Part shown: positions 18,216 to 26,510 of the stretch, one piece after another
Layout of the letters: each line of letters starts with the position of its first letter
Position numbering within the stretch: the first letter of the stretch is position 1
From: Ulvibacterium sp.
GTDB lineage: Bacteria > Bacteroidota > Bacteroidia > Flavobacteriales > Flavobacteriaceae
DNA length: 64,000 nucleotides
Direction of reading: 5' to 3'
Assembly: GCF_028285715.1 (NCBI RefSeq)
Contig: NZ_JANQOO010000020.1
Location: 1 to 64,000, forward strand
Translations under genes and position numbers: made by a program
The notes under the pieces: model-generated
What the model was told of the DNA's origin: nothing
The model's input: the letters and a program-made list of their open reading frames with translations, nothing else
Databases searched by the model: none

Positions 18216-18246
18216 CAAATGTATCGTTATCTTTGGAAGCATACAA
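18216..18246 (-). promoter_or_regulatory. Bacteroidota-type promoter of the Cys/Met PLP enzyme, back to back with a plus-strand -7
   Basis: On the minus strand TTG (18246-18244) is followed by 20 bases and TACATTTG (18223-18216), an exact fit to the TTG/TAnnTTTG pattern. Four bases away on the plus strand lies TATCTTTG (18228-18235), a -7 element for the DUF3298-like gene. The divergent promoters therefore overlap. Confidence 0.65.
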
Positions 18247-18278
18247 TTACGCCCCAAACATTGAAACACTTACATTAC

Positions 18279-19022
18279 ATGAGACCTATATTTAGCTTTA
18301 TCCTCTTGTTCATATTGCTTATAAGTTGCAAAAACCAGGACAAACTAACATTTGAACCCTTTGTTTTACATGGCGATTCGTGTGCGGACTGTCCTGAAGT
18401 ATCAGTTTCTATCCCCAAGGCATTGGAAAATACCAAACTGGCCTCCACGATCAACACTGCCCTGGAAGAAGAGGTCATCGACATTCTTAATTTTGATGAG
18501 GACATAGCGGCCTCTAGTCCGGAAGAGGCCATCGAATCCTTTAAAAATGGCTATCTGGAGCTGAAACGACTCTATGCGGACGAGACCATAGGGTGGGAAG
18601 CCAAAATTGAAGGGCGGGTTATCTATGAAGATGATGTTTTTCTTACCCTGGAACTCAACTCCTATATCTTTACCGGAGGGGCCCACGGATATAGCTCAAA
18701 ACAGTTCTTGAATTTTGATAAAAATAAAGGGAAGGAACTTGAAAATCGACAACTTTTTATAAATCAGAAAGACTTTGAACGTTTCGCGGAAACCAAGTTC
18801 CGGGAACAGGAAAAAATTCCCATGGACAAGTCCATTAACCATACTGGATTCATGTTCGAGAAGGATTCCTTTTATCTTCCCGAAAACATTGGCTTTACCG
18901 AAAAAGGCATACAACTGCGCTACAATCCCTATGAAGTCGCTTCATATGCAGATGGTCCACTAGAACTGACCCTTCCTTATGAAGAGGTAAAGAAATATCT
19001 GGCGAAAAAGGCCAAATCCTAG
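18279..19022 (+). CDS. Lipoprotein with DUF4163/DUF3298 (RsiV/PdaC-like) domains
   Basis: The product is 247 aa starting MRPIFSFILL at ATG 18279, with a signal peptide and lipobox LLISC. The body resembles the DUF4163 plus DUF3298 pair found in RsiV and PdaC, seen in the segments FLTLELNSYIFTGGAHGYSS and YNPYEVASYADGPLEL (the PYxVxxYAxG motif is diagnostic). Function in Bacteroidota unknown. I reject the upstream 22 residues because they lie before the signal peptide. It ends one base before the convergent DinB gene. Confidence 0.82.
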   Translation: MRPIFSFILLFILLISCKNQDKLTFEPFVLHGDSCADCPEVSVSIPKALENTKLASTINTALEEEVIDILNFDEDIAASSPEEAIESFKNGYLELKRLYADETIGWEAKIEGRVIYEDDVFLTLELNSYIFTGGAHGYSSKQFLNFDKNKGKELENRQLFINQKDFERFAETKFREQEKIPMDKSINHTGFMFEKDSFYLPENIGFTEKGIQLRYNPYEVASYADGPLELTLPYEEVKKYLAKKAKS

Positions 19023-19023
19023 A

Positions 19024-19485
19024 TTAGCTTGCCAAGGCTTTCTGTAACGAACGTATCGCACCTAAATGTAAGCCTTCGTGAAAAACATTGAAGGCAATGG
19101 CGTCCTCAACATTTTTTAAGGTTACCCGGGCACTGGTCGTATATTCATTAAATTCTGTAAATATCCCTTTTTTAAAATCCTCTTCCGTACGCTCTACGGT
19201 GGAAATCAAAAGTGAAGCGATCCGTTCCTTTTCCCCATCCTCCATGGTACCATCGGGCACGGTCCCCTTTTTGAATTTGTCCACTATTTCTGGGGTAACA
19301 AGCATAGGTACGTTACTTAGATTATATACCAATAATTGTTGGGTGACCACTATATGAGCAATGTTCCACCAAATACTGTTTCGATAGCCCTTTGGAATCT
19401 TTATCAGCGTTTCCTTTGAGGTATTTTCCAGAATGCCAAGGAGGTTCTTTCGGTTTTGTAGGGTAATGCTAAATAGTTTCTTCAA
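19024..19485 (-). CDS. DinB-family protein
   Basis: 153-aa four-helix protein of the DinB/YfiT superfamily, small metal-binding proteins that often act as thiol-dependent transferases. The metal-site histidines are in WWNIAHIVVTQQ (middle) and FHEGLHLGAIRSL near the C-terminus, as expected. It diverges from the ArsR gene at 19560 across a 74-base gap holding a palindrome, so that regulator probably controls it. Substrate unknown. Confidence 0.85.
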   Translation of the reverse strand: MKKLFSITLQNRKNLLGILENTSKETLIKIPKGYRNSIWWNIAHIVVTQQLLVYNLSNVPMLVTPEIVDKFKKGTVPDGTMEDGEKERIASLLISTVERTEEDFKKGIFTEFNEYTTSARVTLKNVEDAIAFNVFHEGLHLGAIRSLQKALAS

Positions 19486-19515
19486 AATATAGGTTTTAAA
19501 AGTAAGTTAAAATAC

Positions 19516-19535
19516 ATATCTATTATTCTAGATAT
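19516..19535. promoter_or_regulatory. Predicted ArsR operator
   Basis: A perfect inverted repeat, ATATCTA (19516-19522), six bases, TAGATAT (19529-19535), lies in the divergent gap between the DinB and ArsR genes. It is 12 bases upstream of the arsR -7 element, so bound repressor would block it. The size and AT-richness fit ArsR-family operators. The assignment is by position only. Confidence 0.6.
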
Positions 19536-19547
19536 ATAAATATATCG

Positions 19548-19555
19548 TATGTTTG
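19548..19555 (+). promoter_or_regulatory. -7 element TATGTTTG of the ArsR gene
   Basis: Exact TAnnTTTG match ending four bases before ATG 19560. Transcription should start at or next to the A of ATG, giving a leaderless mRNA. No good TTG was seen 19-21 bases upstream; the region there is the operator. Confidence 0.5.
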
Positions 19556-19559
19556 TCTC

Positions 19560-19862
19560 ATGGACATTGTCGAAATTAGTAAAGTATTATCAAACGAGAC
19601 CCGGGTAAATATCTTAAAGTGGTTAAAAGATCCGGAATCGAATTTTCCACCTCATCAGGATATCGATCATTTTGACGATGGTGTTTGTGTCGGCTTTATT
19701 CAGGACAAGACCGGATTATCGCAATCCACTGTCTCTACATATCTTACCGCCATGCAAAATGTAGATTTAGTTATCCCTACACGACATGGAAAATGGACCT
19801 ATTACAGAAGAAATGAAAAAATAATCGAAGCCTATATCAATTCCTTAAGCAAGGAGTTATAG
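19560..19862 (+). CDS. ArsR-family winged-helix regulator
   Basis: 100-aa DNA-binding repressor. The helix-turn-helix core is visible as TGLSQSTVSTYLTAMQNVDL followed by the wing TRHGKWTYYRRNE. The N-terminal helix VLSNETRVNILKWL is classical for ArsR. The usual CVC metal motif is missing; a C and several D/H residues lie in the HQDIDHFDDGVCVG loop, so sensing could be metal, redox or other. It is divergent from the DinB gene with a palindrome between them. Confidence 0.85.
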   Translation: MDIVEISKVLSNETRVNILKWLKDPESNFPPHQDIDHFDDGVCVGFIQDKTGLSQSTVSTYLTAMQNVDLVIPTRHGKWTYYRRNEKIIEAYINSLSKEL

Positions 19863-20270
19863 TGTTTTTTTAGATTAATAAATCGATAATTAGCGAAATA
19901 TAAATATGTTAACCTTTAACGAGCAACGACATGAGAAATAAACTGGAATGTATGCTTCCCGATTATGACTATCATTTGGAGAAAAAAAGCTATAAAACCA
20001 TTCTCTTTATCAAGGATTGGCTGACATCGGCAACAATCGATGGAGCTTCGGAAATGTGCAAAACAAAATAACTTTGGAAACCATATGAAATGAGCACAAA
20101 CAAAATTAGTTTTTTGAATACCAACCAAAATATTTAGTTTTTAGTGCGAACTTGCCCGCCGACGACAAAACTATTAATGGCCAACGGTAGCATAAGCGGT
20201 TGGTCTAAGCAGTGCCTACAGCCATCGGGACTGTTATGCTCATTATCATGAAAAAAAATTTTTTAAATAA
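19863..20270. other. 408-base gap with small ORF and structured stretch
   Basis: The gap holds a 46-codon open frame (19931-20071) and, further on, AGCATAA at 20189-20195 with its inverted copy TTATGCT at 20234-20240, enclosing CCAAC...GTTGG. Base composition at 20150-20240 (GC-richer) differs from its surroundings. The piece looks like a fold-back element or recombination scar, but I cannot identify it. Confidence 0.4.
19931..20071 (+). CDS. Unrecognised 46-aa ORF
   Basis: ATG 19931 opens MRNKLECMLPDYDYHL and ends in EMCKTK. It has mixed composition, no signal peptide and no motif known to me. It follows the ArsR gene by 68 bases on the same strand with no clear ribosome-binding site. It could be a real small protein or the remnant of a longer gene. 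Confidence 0.25.
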   Translation: MRNKLECMLPDYDYHLEKKSYKTILFIKDWLTSATIDGASEMCKTK

Positions 20271-20969
20271 ATGAAAACAATCGGATTAATCGGGGGTATG
20301 AGTTGGGAATCTTCAAAGATATATTACGAGTATACCAATACAATGGTCAAAGAACGTTTGGGCGGGTCACATTCCGCAAAAAGTATTATGACCTCAGTTG
20401 ATTTTTCGGAAATCGAAGAGCTTACCTTCAAGGGAAACTGGAATAAAATTGGTGATCTTATGGCCAATCATGCAGTTAAACTGGAAAAGGCCGGGGCGGA
20501 TATGACCCTCCTTTGTACCAATACCATACATTTAGTAAGCGACCGCATAACCCAATCTACCGCTATCCCCTTTCTACATATTGCCGACGCCACCGGAGAG
20601 GCAATCCAGGCCAAGGGTCTAAAGAAAATTGCCTTATTAGGCACAAAGTTTACGATGGAAAAGGATTTTTATACCAAAATTTTAGAAGACACTTATGGAT
20701 TGGAGGTTATCATCCCATCCGAGCAGGAAAGGCAAGCCGTCCATACCATTATCTACAACGAATTGGTAAAGGGCAGATTTATGGAGAGTTCAAAACAGAT
20801 CTGTATCCAAATCATTGAAGGTCTAACCAAAAAAGGTGCGCAAGGCGTTATTTTGGGTTGCACGGAACTACCCTTGTTGATTTCGGAATTGGACGTAGCC
20901 ATCCCCACATTCAATACAACCCGCATCCATGCGGAAAAAGCGGTGGATTTTGCATTGACCGATTCCTAG
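20271..20969 (+). CDS. Aspartate/glutamate racemase family protein
   Basis: Cofactor-independent amino-acid racemase of the YgeA/Asp racemase type, 232 aa. Both catalytic cysteines are present, in LLCTNTIH (about residue 82) and LGCTELPLL (about 196), and the start MKTIGLIGGMSWESS is the typical N-terminal signature. This family interconverts L- and D-aspartate or related acids. It stands alone on the plus strand, behind the structured gap at 20150-20240. Confidence 0.92.
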   Translation: MKTIGLIGGMSWESSKIYYEYTNTMVKERLGGSHSAKSIMTSVDFSEIEELTFKGNWNKIGDLMANHAVKLEKAGADMTLLCTNTIHLVSDRITQSTAIPFLHIADATGEAIQAKGLKKIALLGTKFTMEKDFYTKILEDTYGLEVIIPSEQERQAVHTIIYNELVKGRFMESSKQICIQIIEGLTKKGAQGVILGCTELPLLISELDVAIPTFNTTRIHAEKAVDFALTDS

Positions 20970-21117
20970 ATTACCATTGAAAAATATGGATTATCTTACT
21001 GGAAATTGGTTTCTTTGTATTCAGCTAAATGAAAGGTACCTATTTCGACTTTTTCCCACTTTACCTCATGTTCGGGTAGGCATGCATACCATCTTTTGAA
21101 AATTAAAAACATATCCT

Positions 21118-21471
21118 ATGCGAAAAATATACCACTTAAGTACATGCACCACCTGTCAGCGTATTCTCAAGGAATTGGAACCTCTAAAAGGTGTAGTACT
21201 ACAGGATATAAAAACGGAACCCATTACTCCTTCGCAATTGGATGAGATGCATGGGCTATCCAACAGTTATGAGGCCTTGTTCAGCCGTAGGGCCATGCTT
21301 TTTCGGCAGCGTAATCTTGGGGAGCAAAACCTGACCGAAAATGACTACAGGGATTTAATTTTGGGTCACTACACTTTTTTGAAACGCCCTGTGATTTTGG
21401 TTGATGGCCAGATTTTTATTGGAAATAGCAAAAAAGTGGTAGCGTCCGCTAAAGGAGCCATACACTCTTGA
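21118..21471 (+). CDS. ArsC/Spx-like thioredoxin-fold protein
   Basis: 117-aa member of the arsenate-reductase/Spx family. It has the CTTCQR active-site start (CxxC) near residue 10 and the conserved KRPVILVDGQIFIGNSKK segment near the C-terminus. Arsenate reductases use CX5R; the extra Cys here gives a CxxC as in Spx/YffB proteins, so arsenate reduction is not certain. It overlaps the EamA permease gene by four bases, so the two are translated together. Confidence 0.85.
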   Translation: MRKIYHLSTCTTCQRILKELEPLKGVVLQDIKTEPITPSQLDEMHGLSNSYEALFSRRAMLFRQRNLGEQNLTENDYRDLILGHYTFLKRPVILVDGQIFIGNSKKVVASAKGAIHS

Positions 21472-22364
21472 ACAAGCGAACACTTGCCATATTAGCCGCC
21501 ATAGGCGCCACTACTATCTATGGCATTAACCACACTATTGCCAAAGGGGTGATGCCTCATTATGTACAACCTTTTGGTTTTATTATGTTTCGCGTTGTAG
21601 GGGCATCCATTTTGTTTTGGATTATTTCAGTTTTTGGACCTAAGGAGAAAATAGAGAAAAAGGATTATCTGCGCATGTTGGTCTGTGCCATTCTGGGCAT
21701 GGGCGTAAACATGTTGGTCTTTTTTAAGGGACTTGCCTTATCCACACCCATCAACAGTGCGGTTTTAATTACGATTACGCCTATCATCGTTCTAATATTG
21801 TCCGCCCTCTTGATCAAGGAAAAAATTTTTCCCCAAAAAGTTTTGGGTATTGCCATTGGTCTTCTGGGTGCTTTGGGGCTTATTGTATTTGGTTCCGAGA
21901 TCAGGCAGGACGCACCCAATATCCCATTGGGCAATTTTTTGATTTTCATGAACTCGGTTTTCTATGGTTCCTATCTCATTGTGGCCAAAATACTGATTGC
22001 CAAATACCACCCGTTTACCTTTATGAAATGGTTATTTACCCTTGGAATCCTAATTTGCCTCCCTTTTGGATATACCGAAGTTATGGAAATCGATTGGCTC
22101 AATCTGCCTTTTGAAGCCATTTGGCGCATTGTTTTTGTGGTAGTAGGCACTACCTTTTGTACCTATCTCTTCAACATTTTTGCCTTAACCCAATTAAAGG
22201 CATCTACTTTAAGTGCCTTTGTATATGTACAACCGTTAATTGGAATTCTATATGCCGTTGCAACAGGAAAGGACAGCTTAACTACCATTAAGCTTCTAGC
22301 GGCATGTTTGGTCCTATTGGGCGTATATCTCGCCAGTAGAAAACCCAAACCGCAATTGACTTAA
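21468..22364 (+). CDS. EamA/DMT-family permease
   Basis: 298-aa membrane protein with about ten transmembrane segments in two EamA halves (GATTIYGINHTIAKGVMP at the start and NSVFYGSYLIVAKIL mid-protein). Such carriers export or import small metabolites; the substrate is unknown. The start codon is TTG at 21468, overlapping the ArsC stop. It is supported by the AAAGGAG ribosome-binding site at 21451-21457, and no ATG occurs in frame before residue 28. Confidence 0.88.
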   Translation: MNKRTLAILAAIGATTIYGINHTIAKGVMPHYVQPFGFIMFRVVGASILFWIISVFGPKEKIEKKDYLRMLVCAILGMGVNMLVFFKGLALSTPINSAVLITITPIIVLILSALLIKEKIFPQKVLGIAIGLLGALGLIVFGSEIRQDAPNIPLGNFLIFMNSVFYGSYLIVAKILIAKYHPFTFMKWLFTLGILICLPFGYTEVMEIDWLNLPFEAIWRIVFVVVGTTFCTYLFNIFALTQLKASTLSAFVYVQPLIGILYAVATGKDSLTTIKLLAACLVLLGVYLASRKPKPQLT

Positions 22365-22409
22365 ATAGATTACTTTCCTGTTCCCAGCTTCAACAGGGTA
22401 TAAAACCAT

Positions 22410-23369
22410 CTACAATCTGTAGATTTCCTTCCGTACCAATTGCATCAAATCCATATGCTTTTCCTCATACATCAATTTTCGATATTTTTTACGATCAAGT
22501 TTATCCACCAGATTCCAAATGGCGAGGTTAATTTCCGCATGTTCGGAAAAAAATCCGATCATATCAAAAATACGTGGGGAGGCATCGGCGGTAAAATATT
22601 TATCATACCCGTATTCCTTGGCGTAAAATAGAAATTCCACCGTATGGAGAAAATTTCGGGAACCTGAAATCAAGTCCCAATCAAAGTTAAAATCGTTGTC
22701 ATTGGTGTGTAAGTAGTAATCCGTCCCCGTTTCCTCACAAAGGGCAATCACCTGCGCCGGATTTTCCTTGGCGAGCAGTGCATGGCCAAAATCAATAGTC
22801 ACCCCTGTAGCCTGATTGCCCACATCCTTTAAGAAGAGTATGGTCTTGGCGCAATTGTCCAATTGGGCATGAACCCGGGTCTCATTGATCTTATATTCAA
22901 TAAACAAAGGGATTTCCGGAAGATAATCGGCGGTCTCGGCAACCGAATCCACCATATATCGCCAGGCCTTGGGGTAGTCTACCTGAAAGAGATTATCGTA
23001 TCCATCGGATAGGGGACAACAGGTCACCAAAGGCGCCCCGACGGCCTTGGCATATTCCTTGGCTTCCTTTATGATTTCTATGGCTCCTTTTCGTAAATCG
23101 GAATCCGGTCTTGAAAGTGCCCCGGGAACCCATTGGGTCTCCTTTTTGATATTGGCATTGACCGCGGCAAAACTCAAGCCTCTCTCTATGAACATTTTTT
23201 TGGTGAATTCCGCCTCTTCGGTTTCATAGGGATATACGATTTCCACCCCGTCCACCCCGGGAATTTTGACGACGAGATCTAAACGTTCCTCCAAGGAAGT
23301 AGGATTTTGATATTCCGAAAATCGATCTTGTGTCCGACCCAAAAAAGCGGTTATGATACTTTGTTTCAT
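22410..23369 (-). CDS. Xylose-isomerase-like TIM-barrel sugar isomerase/epimerase
   Basis: 319-aa protein of the sugar phosphate isomerase/epimerase superfamily. Metal-site candidates are Glu in GVEIVYPYE, Glu in IPLFIEYKINET, Asp/His in TIDFGHAL and the HTNDNDFNFDWD segment. These enzymes isomerise or epimerise keto- and aldo-sugars or their acids. It is the last gene of the GntR-led minus-strand cluster 26385-22410, and with the lyxose-isomerase-like gene it suggests two consecutive sugar isomerisations. Confidence 0.85.
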   Translation of the reverse strand: MKQSIITAFLGRTQDRFSEYQNPTSLEERLDLVVKIPGVDGVEIVYPYETEEAEFTKKMFIERGLSFAAVNANIKKETQWVPGALSRPDSDLRKGAIEIIKEAKEYAKAVGAPLVTCCPLSDGYDNLFQVDYPKAWRYMVDSVAETADYLPEIPLFIEYKINETRVHAQLDNCAKTILFLKDVGNQATGVTIDFGHALLAKENPAQVIALCEETGTDYYLHTNDNDFNFDWDLISGSRNFLHTVEFLFYAKEYGYDKYFTADASPRIFDMIGFFSEHAEINLAIWNLVDKLDRKKYRKLMYEEKHMDLMQLVRKEIYRL

Positions 23370-23444
23370 GTGTTTAAAATTTCAAATGCCCCCTTGAATA
23401 CAACTTTGGTTTCCAAGGAAAGCACTGTTTAAATATATCGCTTA

Positions 23445-23987
23445 CTATTCTTCAATTTTTGTTTCCCTTACAATATTGGGGTCGGTAAACTGGTCTAAAA
23501 GGTCGGTTACCTTTGTTGAAAACGAGTACATAACCGCCCCCCGTTTTCCTGCCTGAAACCAATGTTTGGTGCCCGGAGGTAATATTAATTGATCCCCCGG
23601 GGCAATGGCTATCTCATGGCGCATGGTGTAGCATTTTTCCTTTCCTCCCACTATAAAACCTTCTTTCATATTGTCTTCTCCAGGAATGTAAAAGGTAAGG
23701 TCTCCCCAAATTCCGCGGATAACTTCTTCCTTTCCCGGATCATCCCCTACAGGTGGATGCCAATGTTCAGGCTCGGTTTGGTAGGGAAGCAACACCAGAA
23801 TCTTTGCGGCCATGCGATCCGTATCGAATAGGGTAAGGATTTGTACACCTTCTTTCTTAATATTGTTTAGACCAAAATCAGCAGCAGTGATATTCTTCTT
23901 GTCTTCTTCCGTTAGGTAAATTCCAGCCTCCTGAATCATCTCCAAGGATTTTTGGCACACTTCCTTAAAATCTTTTCTTGTAATCAT
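23445..23987 (-). CDS. D-lyxose-isomerase-like cupin
   Basis: 180-aa cupin of the D-lyxose isomerase (YdaE/EcSI) family, metal-dependent aldose-ketose isomerases acting on D-lyxose or D-mannose. The metal ligands are seen in EPEHWHPPVGDDPGKEE (His, His, Glu) and GTKHWFQAG (His). Length and start (MITRKDFKEVCQKSLEMIQE) fit the family. It lies between the TIM-barrel enzyme and VOC gene, 13 bases from the latter, within one operon. Confidence 0.85.
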   Translation of the reverse strand: MITRKDFKEVCQKSLEMIQEAGIYLTEEDKKNITAADFGLNNIKKEGVQILTLFDTDRMAAKILVLLPYQTEPEHWHPPVGDDPGKEEVIRGIWGDLTFYIPGEDNMKEGFIVGGKEKCYTMRHEIAIAPGDQLILPPGTKHWFQAGKRGAVMYSFSTKVTDLLDQFTDPNIVRETKIEE

Positions 23988-24000
23988 TGATAGTCAACTT

Positions 24001-24417
24001 TTACTTAGGTAGGACTCCTTTATTGATTCGACTCGGTTCCAACAGGTCCCACTTGTTCCCGTATAAATCTTCAAACACGGCTACTTTGCCATATTCTTCT
24101 TCCTTTGGCGGCCTTAGGAAGTTAATCTTGCGATTCACCATTTTGTGATAATCCCTCCAAAAGTCGTCTGTAAACAGAAAAAGGAAGACCCTCCCTCCGG
24201 ATTGGTTGCCAATACTTTGCCGTTGTTCTTCATTCGCCGCTTTGGCCAACAAAAGACAGCAGTCCTTGGCGCCCGGTGGCGCCAATAGGACCCATCTTTT
24301 TTCTTCACTCAATTGGGTATCCTCAAGAAGAACAAAGTCTAGTTTTTGAGTGTAAAACGTTATGGCTTCATCATAGTCCCTAACGACCAAGGCAATATGT
24401 GCTATTTTTTGCTTCAT
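24001..24417 (-). CDS. VOC-superfamily (glyoxalase-like) protein
   Basis: 138-aa protein with two beta-alpha-beta-beta-beta motifs: IAHIALVVRDYDEAITFYTQKL at the start, and KVAVFEDLYGNKWDLLEP near the end, where the conserved Glu of the metal site would sit (here the LLEPSR turn). VOC proteins include lyases, isomerases and dioxygenases. In this sugar cluster a dehydratase- or epimerase-like step is possible, but that is inference. Confidence 0.82.
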   Translation of the reverse strand: MKQKIAHIALVVRDYDEAITFYTQKLDFVLLEDTQLSEEKRWVLLAPPGAKDCCLLLAKAANEEQRQSIGNQSGGRVFLFLFTDDFWRDYHKMVNRKINFLRPPKEEEYGKVAVFEDLYGNKWDLLEPSRINKGVLPK

Positions 24418-24473
24418 TTTAGTGTATACCCCTACTTTCTATTTTTCCGAATATCATTAAGGCCCATATCGTA

Positions 24474-25757
24474 CTAGGCGTCTGTAGAGGCCTGTATTTT
24501 TAACGGCTGCTGCGGCCTTACCCTCATCCATAAAACTATTGCCAAAAGGTTCAGTCCAGCGGCCAGATAGAAAAACGGGACCTCCGTACCGGTTAGCTCC
24601 AACAAATAGGGAAATGCCAGAGCGGTCAAAAACGAACCTATATTTCCGGCCATATTCATGGTGCCGCTTACCGCTCCGGAGAATTGCTTTCCAACATCCA
24701 CACAAACCGACCATGACGGGCTTAAGGTCATATCCGCTCCAAAAACCGCAATGGAAATGAGTATAATGGCCGGCGTAACCTCATCCATGTATACACTGGC
24801 GACTATGCCAATGGATGCCAGAAAGAATCCAATGATGGCAGGGATTTTTCGTGACAGGGCCCATCGGTTTTTCTTATAGATAGTATCTACGAGGAATCCC
24901 GAAAACCAATTTCCAAGTGCTCCAAAAATCAGGGGTGCGGAGGCGTAAAATCCAGCTTCCAATGCATCCAATCCATATTTTTCCTTAATATGTGGAAACA
25001 ACCATGTTAAACAGAAAAAGAACGTAAAGTTGCTGGCAAAATACTGTCCCATCAACTGCCACATCGTTTTAGATCGGAACAATTTTCCAAAATCTATTCT
25101 GACCTTTTTCTCTTCCTTTATGTCCCTATTTGTATGTTCCCGAATGTAATTCACCTCGGACGCGGACATCCCCTCATGGTCTTCCGGATTGTCCCTAAAC
25201 CAGAGATACCATAGGATACCCCATAAAATCCCTATGACCCCCAGCAATAGAAATGTCATGCGCCATCCGACTATATCCATCAGCCAGGCCACCATAGGTA
25301 AGGCAAAAGCGGCTCCTATACGACCTCCCGAAAAATTAATCCCGTTTACAATTCCCCGCTCCGATAGCGGAATCCAACTATAAATGGCGCGGGCCATACC
25401 AGGAAAGGCCCCGGCTTCTCCCGCTCCAAAAAGAAAACGGACGATCAATAAAGTAACATAATTCCAAGCGGCACCGGTCAGGGCCGTAAAAATAGACCAT
25501 AAGGCCACCACCGCTGTCAATATTTTCCGAGGACCGTATTTATCCGCCAATAATCCGGCAGGTGTCTGGAATAAGGCGTAGCCCAAGGCAAAAATGCTCA
25601 TGGCCCACCCCATTTGTGTATCGCTTAACTGAAGGGATTCCCCTACCGGGTCTTTAGCAACAGAGAGCAAAATACGGTCAAACAATACAATCATGGCCAA
25701 TAGGAAAGTACCGAAGACCATTTTATACCGAGTAGGGACCATGGGTTTATCCCTCAT
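24474..25757 (-). CDS. MFS transporter, anion:cation symporter-like
   Basis: 427-aa permease with twelve hydrophobic segments. The motif GYALFQTPAGLLADKYGPRK is the loop 2-3 signature of MFS, and the overall look (FGAGEAGAFPGMARAIYSW, SGAVSGTMNMAGNIG) is that of the ACS family, which carries hexuronates, galactonate, glucarate and similar acid sugars. It overlaps gntR by 11 bases. The likely substrate of the operon is therefore an acidic or unusual sugar. Confidence 0.88.
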   Translation of the reverse strand: MRDKPMVPTRYKMVFGTFLLAMIVLFDRILLSVAKDPVGESLQLSDTQMGWAMSIFALGYALFQTPAGLLADKYGPRKILTAVVALWSIFTALTGAAWNYVTLLIVRFLFGAGEAGAFPGMARAIYSWIPLSERGIVNGINFSGGRIGAAFALPMVAWLMDIVGWRMTFLLLGVIGILWGILWYLWFRDNPEDHEGMSASEVNYIREHTNRDIKEEKKVRIDFGKLFRSKTMWQLMGQYFASNFTFFFCLTWLFPHIKEKYGLDALEAGFYASAPLIFGALGNWFSGFLVDTIYKKNRWALSRKIPAIIGFFLASIGIVASVYMDEVTPAIILISIAVFGADMTLSPSWSVCVDVGKQFSGAVSGTMNMAGNIGSFLTALAFPYLLELTGTEVPFFYLAAGLNLLAIVLWMRVRPQQPLKIQASTDA

Positions 25758-26385
25758 TTTTTAGTTTTTTACAAATCAGTTGCTTTGATTTGTCCAAATG
25801 TTCTCTTATAAGACTTTCAGCCAGGTCGGCGTCACGATAACGGATGGCCGAAACAATATCCAAATGTTCCTCCAAGGTCTCCTGCGGTGGACGCACCAAT
25901 CCGATCATATCAATACAGACGAGGAGATTTCCCTTCCGGAACAGATTATACAAAAATTCGTTCCCGCAGTTTTTTATGAGGGAATTATGAAACTCGCTAT
26001 CCGCTCTTTGATAAGCTCGGGTATTGATTTTTCCTCTTTCAAAGGGCAATAGCAAACTCCGCAACCTATCTATTTCTGATTGGGTAGCCCTTTGTGTGAA
26101 GAGTCTGGTCGCCGTACTTTCCAGGGCTATTCGGCAATCGTAAATTTCAATGATTTCAACATCGCTAAATTCCCTGACAATGACCCCCCTTCGCGGTATG
26201 GATTTAATCAACGATTCCGACTCGAGCATCTGTAGGGCGGAACGCAAAGGAGTTCTGCTGATACCCAATTTGTCCGCTAATTGTTCCTGGACGATTTTTT
26301 GGCCAGGTAACAGCTTTTTGGAAACAATCATCTTCTTGACCTTCTTATAGGCCTGTTGACTCAATTCATCAGCCGAAATACGCAT
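25747..26385 (-). CDS. GntR-family (FadR/FCD) transcriptional regulator
   Basis: 212-aa regulator. The winged helix is visible at residues 15-75 (QLADKLGISRTPLRSALQML), and an all-helical FCD effector domain follows with metal/ligand residues in RADSEFHNSLIKNCGNEF. The perfect 29-bp palindrome at 26399-26427, just upstream, is its evident operator. It leads the cluster, and its MFS, VOC, cupin and TIM-barrel partners follow on the same strand. Confidence 0.92.
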   Translation of the reverse strand: MRISADELSQQAYKKVKKMIVSKKLLPGQKIVQEQLADKLGISRTPLRSALQMLESESLIKSIPRRGVIVREFSDVEIIEIYDCRIALESTATRLFTQRATQSEIDRLRSLLLPFERGKINTRAYQRADSEFHNSLIKNCGNEFLYNLFRKGNLLVCIDMIGLVRPPQETLEEHLDIVSAIRYRDADLAESLIREHLDKSKQLICKKLKNEG

Positions 26386-26389
26386 GTAT

Positions 26390-26421
26390 CAAAAATACTA
26401 AATTTTGTATACGGTATACAA
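26390..26421 (-). promoter_or_regulatory. Promoter of the GntR-led sugar operon
   Basis: On the minus strand TTG (26421-26419), 21 bases, then TATTTTTG (26397-26390), four bases before ATG 26385. Both elements agree with the Bacteroidota consensus, and the operator fills the spacer. The start of transcription would fall at or beside the start codon. Confidence 0.6.
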
Positions 26422-26427
26422 AATTTA
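26399..26427. promoter_or_regulatory. Predicted GntR operator, perfect 29-bp palindrome
   Basis: Fourteen-base arms, the left TAAATTTTGTATAC (26399-26412) and the right GTATACAAAATTTA (26414-26427), surround a single G with no mismatch. The TTGTATAC/GTATACAA core is the kind of site bound by FCD-type GntR regulators. It overlaps the -33 element and spacer, as expected for repression. Confidence 0.85.
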
Positions 26428-26510
26428 AGTAATAATAATTTTGTTTCACCCCACTGTGTCCAAGGTTGTGGCTTAAACAGAAATAATACCATTAAAAAAT
26501 GAAAAGTATA

